From Deroplatys truncata (Eukaryota > Arthropoda > Insecta > Mantodea > Mantidae), in contig CM060989.1 of the NCBI GenBank assembly GCA_030765065.1, positions 33,409,501 to 33,473,500 of the forward strand: a stretch of 64,000 bases of DNA, read 5' to 3'. Below the pieces are notes generated by a model, which ran no database searches, was not told where the DNA came from, and was given only the letters and a program-made list of their open reading frames with translations. Shown in pieces: positions 54,533-60,500 of this stretch (positions are counted from its first letter, which is position 1; every line of letters begins with the position of its first letter). The translations under genes and the position numbers were made by a program.

Positions 54533-57500
54533 CATTCATATTATTTATACAAGATTTGAAATGCGACAATGTCTCAAAAAATGACTCCAATTACCGAGTG
54601 ATATTCACGAAGGGAAAATCCTTTGCGTCGAGATGTGCCACTTAATAGTCAGGCATTGAAACTGTTGAGAAGGGCCTGGGAATTCCTTGAACAGGAGGAT
54701 TACATGAAGGTTCTTGGGCATCCCTCTATTCCTGCCAATAAAGCCATACAATGAACTGCAGCAGCTCTTTGACTAAACATGAGAACTGTTATTTATGTTT
54801 TATTTCTCCTCATTGTAGCAAACAAGTTTGCATTATTTTATTTCTATATTGTCAAAAGTGGTAATTTATTCTACACACGTTATGCTGGGTTATTTTCAAT
54901 TAACAATAATACAAAATAGTTATTCACTGATGTTCGCTGCTTATGTATACTTTTTGTATGCGGCTTAGACACAATAGAAAGAACAATCAGCTGTTGTTGT
55001 TGACTAGCCACTCTGGCAACGTTGCAACCATAATATAGCCAACGTTATGCAACCACATGAACTGTCAAGTGTTAAGATTCAACGGCGGGGGTATAATGTG
55101 CTTTATAGTTGTTATTATCAAAATCACTTTTTTTTTATATACTTTTTACACATCTTCTTACTAACAAAGGTGTGATTATGTTCGCAGGGTGATTCAAGAT
55201 CAGGAGAAATGATGATTGAGGTGGATCTGAGTAAAGAAGAGGACCAGTATCTAAGTGGTCATACCATTGATGGACGCATTCTGTTTCCTGCTACAGGATA
55301 TTTAGTAAGTTTTATGTTGATGTGTTTTTTTTAATGCAAACAAACACATATCTACAGAAATTTTATATTCATTGGATTAATTAAGAATTTTATTGAATTA
55401 ATTAGTTTAATTGTGTTGATATGAGTAATTTTTTGCCTTGATGATCACGGCTTTCAAATTGAATCCAAAGTGCCTGTTACAGCAGTGTATGAATCAGTTT
55501 AGTAATTAGAAGAGGAGGGATGTATATTTAGTCAACTAATAGCCATTAGGGTATTTAAATAAGATGCCAATGGATTAATGAAGTGTTTTATTCACAGACA
55601 CTGGTGTGGAAGACATTTGCAAAACTACGTGGTACCTCACATGATGATATGCCTGTTGTCATTGAAAATGTACAGTTTCACAGAGCCACAATAATGCCAA
55701 AAGAAGGTATGTATGGAGCAAATTTTTCTTGTTAGTATTAGTATAAATTATATAATAATTACAGAGCAGTTTTCCTTTATAAATTAGTATGGAAGTGTAC
55801 ACCCTATAGAACAGCCATTTAAACAGATTGAAAAGAAAGGGAAGACTTGCATATTATATGAATACATTCACTTTTGTCAATAATTATAAGCATTTCCACA
55901 TTCAAATATTTGACTCAGCATATTCGCATTAAAAAAGAAAGTTAAGAGGTCACAATTGCTGAACACTTACTTTAAAAAAAAAGTAATTAGATTAAAAACA
56001 AAGTTACTAAACAGAACAAAAATTTTTTTTAGGTTCTGTGAAGTTTCTCATCAACATATTTGATGGCTCGGGAGAATTTGAGCTATGTGAGGGAGGTTCT
56101 GTCACGGTTTCTGGACGTATATATGTACCTGAAGATGTAGAGAAAGAACAACTTGAGCTTCCAGCTCCAGTACTGCCAAGTGAGCCAACATTACTTCCTT
56201 TGAAAACACCTGATATTTATAAGGATCTGCGTCTAAGAGGCTATGACTATGGAGGAATTTTCCGTGGTGTTGTGGAATCAGACAATAGAGGTAATTTCAT
56301 AATTAATTTTGTTACCCTTTCTTGTTTGTTTAAGGGGAGGCTAAATGGCAAAAATTGTCAAAAAATAACAATTTTTTAGTTTTTTTTGTGAGTCTTGTTA
56401 ATATGAACTTTCTCTTTAATTTGGTATGTATATTTTATAATTGTAGGTGCAATAGTTATATTTTAAAAATATTTTTAAAAAGCTGCCTTTTGATCTGTGA
56501 ATTCCATACCTCCTCACAGTAAAAAATCAACTCCTGCACACTTTGAGGTAGAGTGGTAAACTTCAGTCCATTTCTCTATTTGACTCCCACTCTAATTTTG
56601 ACTGAATGATGAAATCAAGCTCGAGTGAAAGTTCGCATGTGCTTTAGATACAAGAGTTTTTGTCTCGAAAGTTTTAATGCCATATTTTCCAAAATAAATT
56701 GACTTTTACGGGTGTTAGTCAACCCTGTATAGGTAGAAGGGAATAGGGTAAGGTGACATATAATGCTATTATTATCTAGTCCCTTAGTTGTATGGTGTAG
56801 TGGTTACCATGCCAGTCTCTAGTTCCCAAGGTCATGGGTTCAAACCTGGAGGAGGGCGATGGATTTTTTTCAGGTGTGGGAATCCTTAGCTTGGCTTCCA
56901 TAGGAAGGAAAATAAAAGCTGGTGGTCTCATGTTGTAGACTTATAGCACACAAAAGAACTTCAAGCCTGATAGAGAGGCCTCTGAGCAAAATTACTGGTC
57001 TTTCACGCCCAATATAGAATGGGACACTAAGAACCATAGCAGTTAAAGAGCGTCCATAAATAAAATTCCATTTAATTTTCTAGGCCCTATTGGGCCTTCT
57101 GAAGTCCCAGGCTCCCTAACGCATGTGTAACCTTAAGGGAATTCCACTCTGTATCCTCAAGTAAGCATGCTCTGTAACCACTGGAAGCTTTAACTTTAAT
57201 AATACTGTAATCCTTAAACCTAACCTTATTCCATGCTGTCACATGTAAAGGGTAAAGATTACCTTAGTTATATTTATGATAAATTCCACACATGATAATT
57301 CAAAGGAGTAGGTATAGTAAGTAGCCCAAAATGTTACTAACAATTTCATGAAATACATTTTGAATTTCCAGATAACATAAGTAATATGATCACATGCATT
57401 TATATTTTTGTGCAAGTTTTCTTGATAATTTTAAATGTGAATAATTTGATATCATTTAATAAATTTAACAAATATACATCTCGTATGATCTGATTTGTGT

Positions 57501-60500
57501 AAAGTTCTTTCTTGACTATAACCTTGTTCATGCATTTGATATTGCAGGCATTTTCTTGAAAGTATATTTCCACTATTTGCACTAAGAGTTTATGATTTCC
57601 CTTATTCACACTTTAGCACTTAATTTTTCAATAAAACCTGCTACACTCACAATGATTTTAAATTCATACCATGCTACAATGAAAATTCACAATTAGATTT
57701 CCAGTTTGCTGCTTGGATAACCATAACTAAAATGCCAAGGAAACAATACAATGAGGACCGATCTCGCCCATTTATTAATACTGCATGACTGCCGATGCTG
57801 TAGTTTAACGTGGAACAGATGAATTCATTCCATTTGACCTCTTGTTCCAAGTACTGCATTCACCCATGAAGTTACGTGTCTTGCACCATTGCCTGCTTCA
57901 TTTTACAAGGATTTCTTGTTGACCATAGCTAGCTGTAGCTGTTGTTTAGTGAATTATTATTACTTCATGGAAGAATGTGAACCAAATCACTTAACTGCAG
58001 CGTGCTGAAGTATGAAACCTTTGTTACATTGAGAACTCTGCCCTAAATGTACTATGCCATGTAAAGTTATAACTGGAGTTGCATTTCTTTCCGATGCGTA
58101 CTGAATGAAGCTTCCAAGCAATTCACCATGCCAGACATGAACTTGCTTGCCTTAGTTACAAACTGGCTGGCACATACACACTTTTCCCCCTCTTACGCCT
58201 TTCCCTCACATCGAAGGATCAAGAAGTGAGTATTGCCAATTTATAATCTCCGTACTCTCCGAGAAGTACTACACTCTTTGTCGATATGGCTTTTAACTCC
58301 AATATCATAATAAAGAATTGTTACACATATCTCTACCAAGTGTGTGCAAGAGTCCATTGTAAGATCCCATTCACAATGAAAAGTAAGCGCAACACTTTGC
58401 ATCCATATTATTTAATGGAAGCATTCACATAAGAGTCAGGCAATGCGCTACACAATGTAAGTGTTTGCAAACTCCAAACTTCATGCATGTGTGCATAGAG
58501 GAAGAAATCTGCATTTCTCTCTCTACGCATTGCCAGCTTCTAAACAACACACGATTACGATTTAAGATTTTAAGTCATCCACTGTACAATTATGGTGCTC
58601 TTCCATTTGAGCATGGCTTGCCATTTTAAATCCTGATGCCAGATGTTTGATGCAACAAACGATTGTATAAATTTTCATTTTGGATATTATTGGTTATATT
58701 ATTCAATTTGAAACTTGTGATACTCGGAAGATTTCTATGTGTAATTGCGGTATACTCGTGGAGGGAGAGCATAACTCGCAGTATGTCCAATATATTAATA
58801 TATTATTTAATATATGAACTAGGGTAATGTTGTTAAATATCTGATGTTTTAGTTGTTACTCTTATTGTTTATTTTTATTTCTTGCCACGGCTGCTGTTAT
58901 TTAGGTTTTTGGTAAAGCATGTATAACTTTGCAGGGTGTGATACGGGAAGGAAGGTAATAAGTAACAACTTTAACAATAGATTAAGTTATTGAAAAATAC
59001 TATGCTTTAATGGCACACGCATTGACTGTCTTATTAATAATCTACACAGTTCTTAAGTTAGTTGGAGCTGTAGAACGGTCGAGCCCTACCACGTTCGTAA
59101 GCCAAACTTGCGGTCGCTGAGCAATGAAGTATTTTATACGTGCTCTAGAAATAATTGTAGTATTTATCACACGTTCCTATAGACCTTTACACCGATAACC
59201 TTTCACCGTTCCTACTACATTATAAGAAGTAAATAATATCGCCTGCTTCTGAGAGCTTACATGTATCTTATTCACATCGCAGCACTTTATACCCAACCGC
59301 CCTGGCTGATGGAGACGCTAGAACTAACCTTTCTTCCCTTGAAGATTTTAAACATACTCTTCCTTAAAATTTCATTGTCTGTCTTCGTTCAGCTTGGAAC
59401 CTTCCAGAAGACTTACCCGGCTATTGTTCTACGTTTGCAAGCATGTGGCCTCTCTACAAACATATGTTATTTTCGCTTGTCGCCTTTTTCTGTTTCACAA
59501 AGGCTCAAGGTCTGGCTTTTATGACCTTCCCGTAAAGTCCTTTTTGCCTGGGCCCTAATTTTAACACAAAGATATGTTTGTCGGCTTTTAACAAGAATTC
59601 CACAGCTCCAGCTACACTTGCACATACATAAAACTTATGACTTAACTCCTATTTATACAACAAGTATTTTTCTTATTAATACAATTTCACATTATAATTC
59701 ACATTATTATATATATGGCATATATAACCATAGTTACTGTCTCATAATTTACAGATCTGAAAATCCGTGCCAAGTTCTTGCATTATGGCTATGGCTGCAT
59801 TGTGAATGGTCTTTCCTCATGCCTGTGCTAATGCTATGTTATGTTAGTGTTACATCTTCATTGTGAATGGGTGCTTACATGCAAGGCTCGCATTTGGAGG
59901 GTTTAGGTTTGATTCCTGTTTGACCAATCACTCTGACCTTGGAGTTTTTCAAGGTTTTCCCAGGTCTGTAGGCAAATACTGGGGTGGTTCTTCTTCTACC
60001 ATAAATTTCTTGTCCATAATTTCCTTCCATCTGTTTCATCTTCATATGCTTCAGAGTTGTAGGAGCAGGCAACAGTGATTGGTGCATTGTGGCGGGCTGG
60101 TGCCCCTTCCTGGGAGGCTTGTGCCTGTCCCAGGTTGATGTTGGCGCAGGCAGGATTGTGCTAGCTCAGAATTGGTTAGGAACTCTGTCCTCGCTGGTGA
60201 ATCACCATCCAGATCTGGCTGTCCTTTAGGTCTCCCTCATCCCTTCCTAACAGGGTTCACAAGTTACAAAGGCCTGCATTGGCCTACTTGTGGCACTGAG
60301 CTCCAGTGCTGACAGCCCCCTCAATCTGACTAATCCTAATCCTGGCCCTGGATACTTAAAAATAAGTTTAGACCGAGTTGGATTTTTATATACTGCATTT
60401 GTGTCGCAGGTATGACTGGAAAGCTGCAGTGGACGCAGAACTGGGTGAGCTTCATGGACACAATGCTACAGTTCTCCATACTGGGACAGAGCACTAGAGA

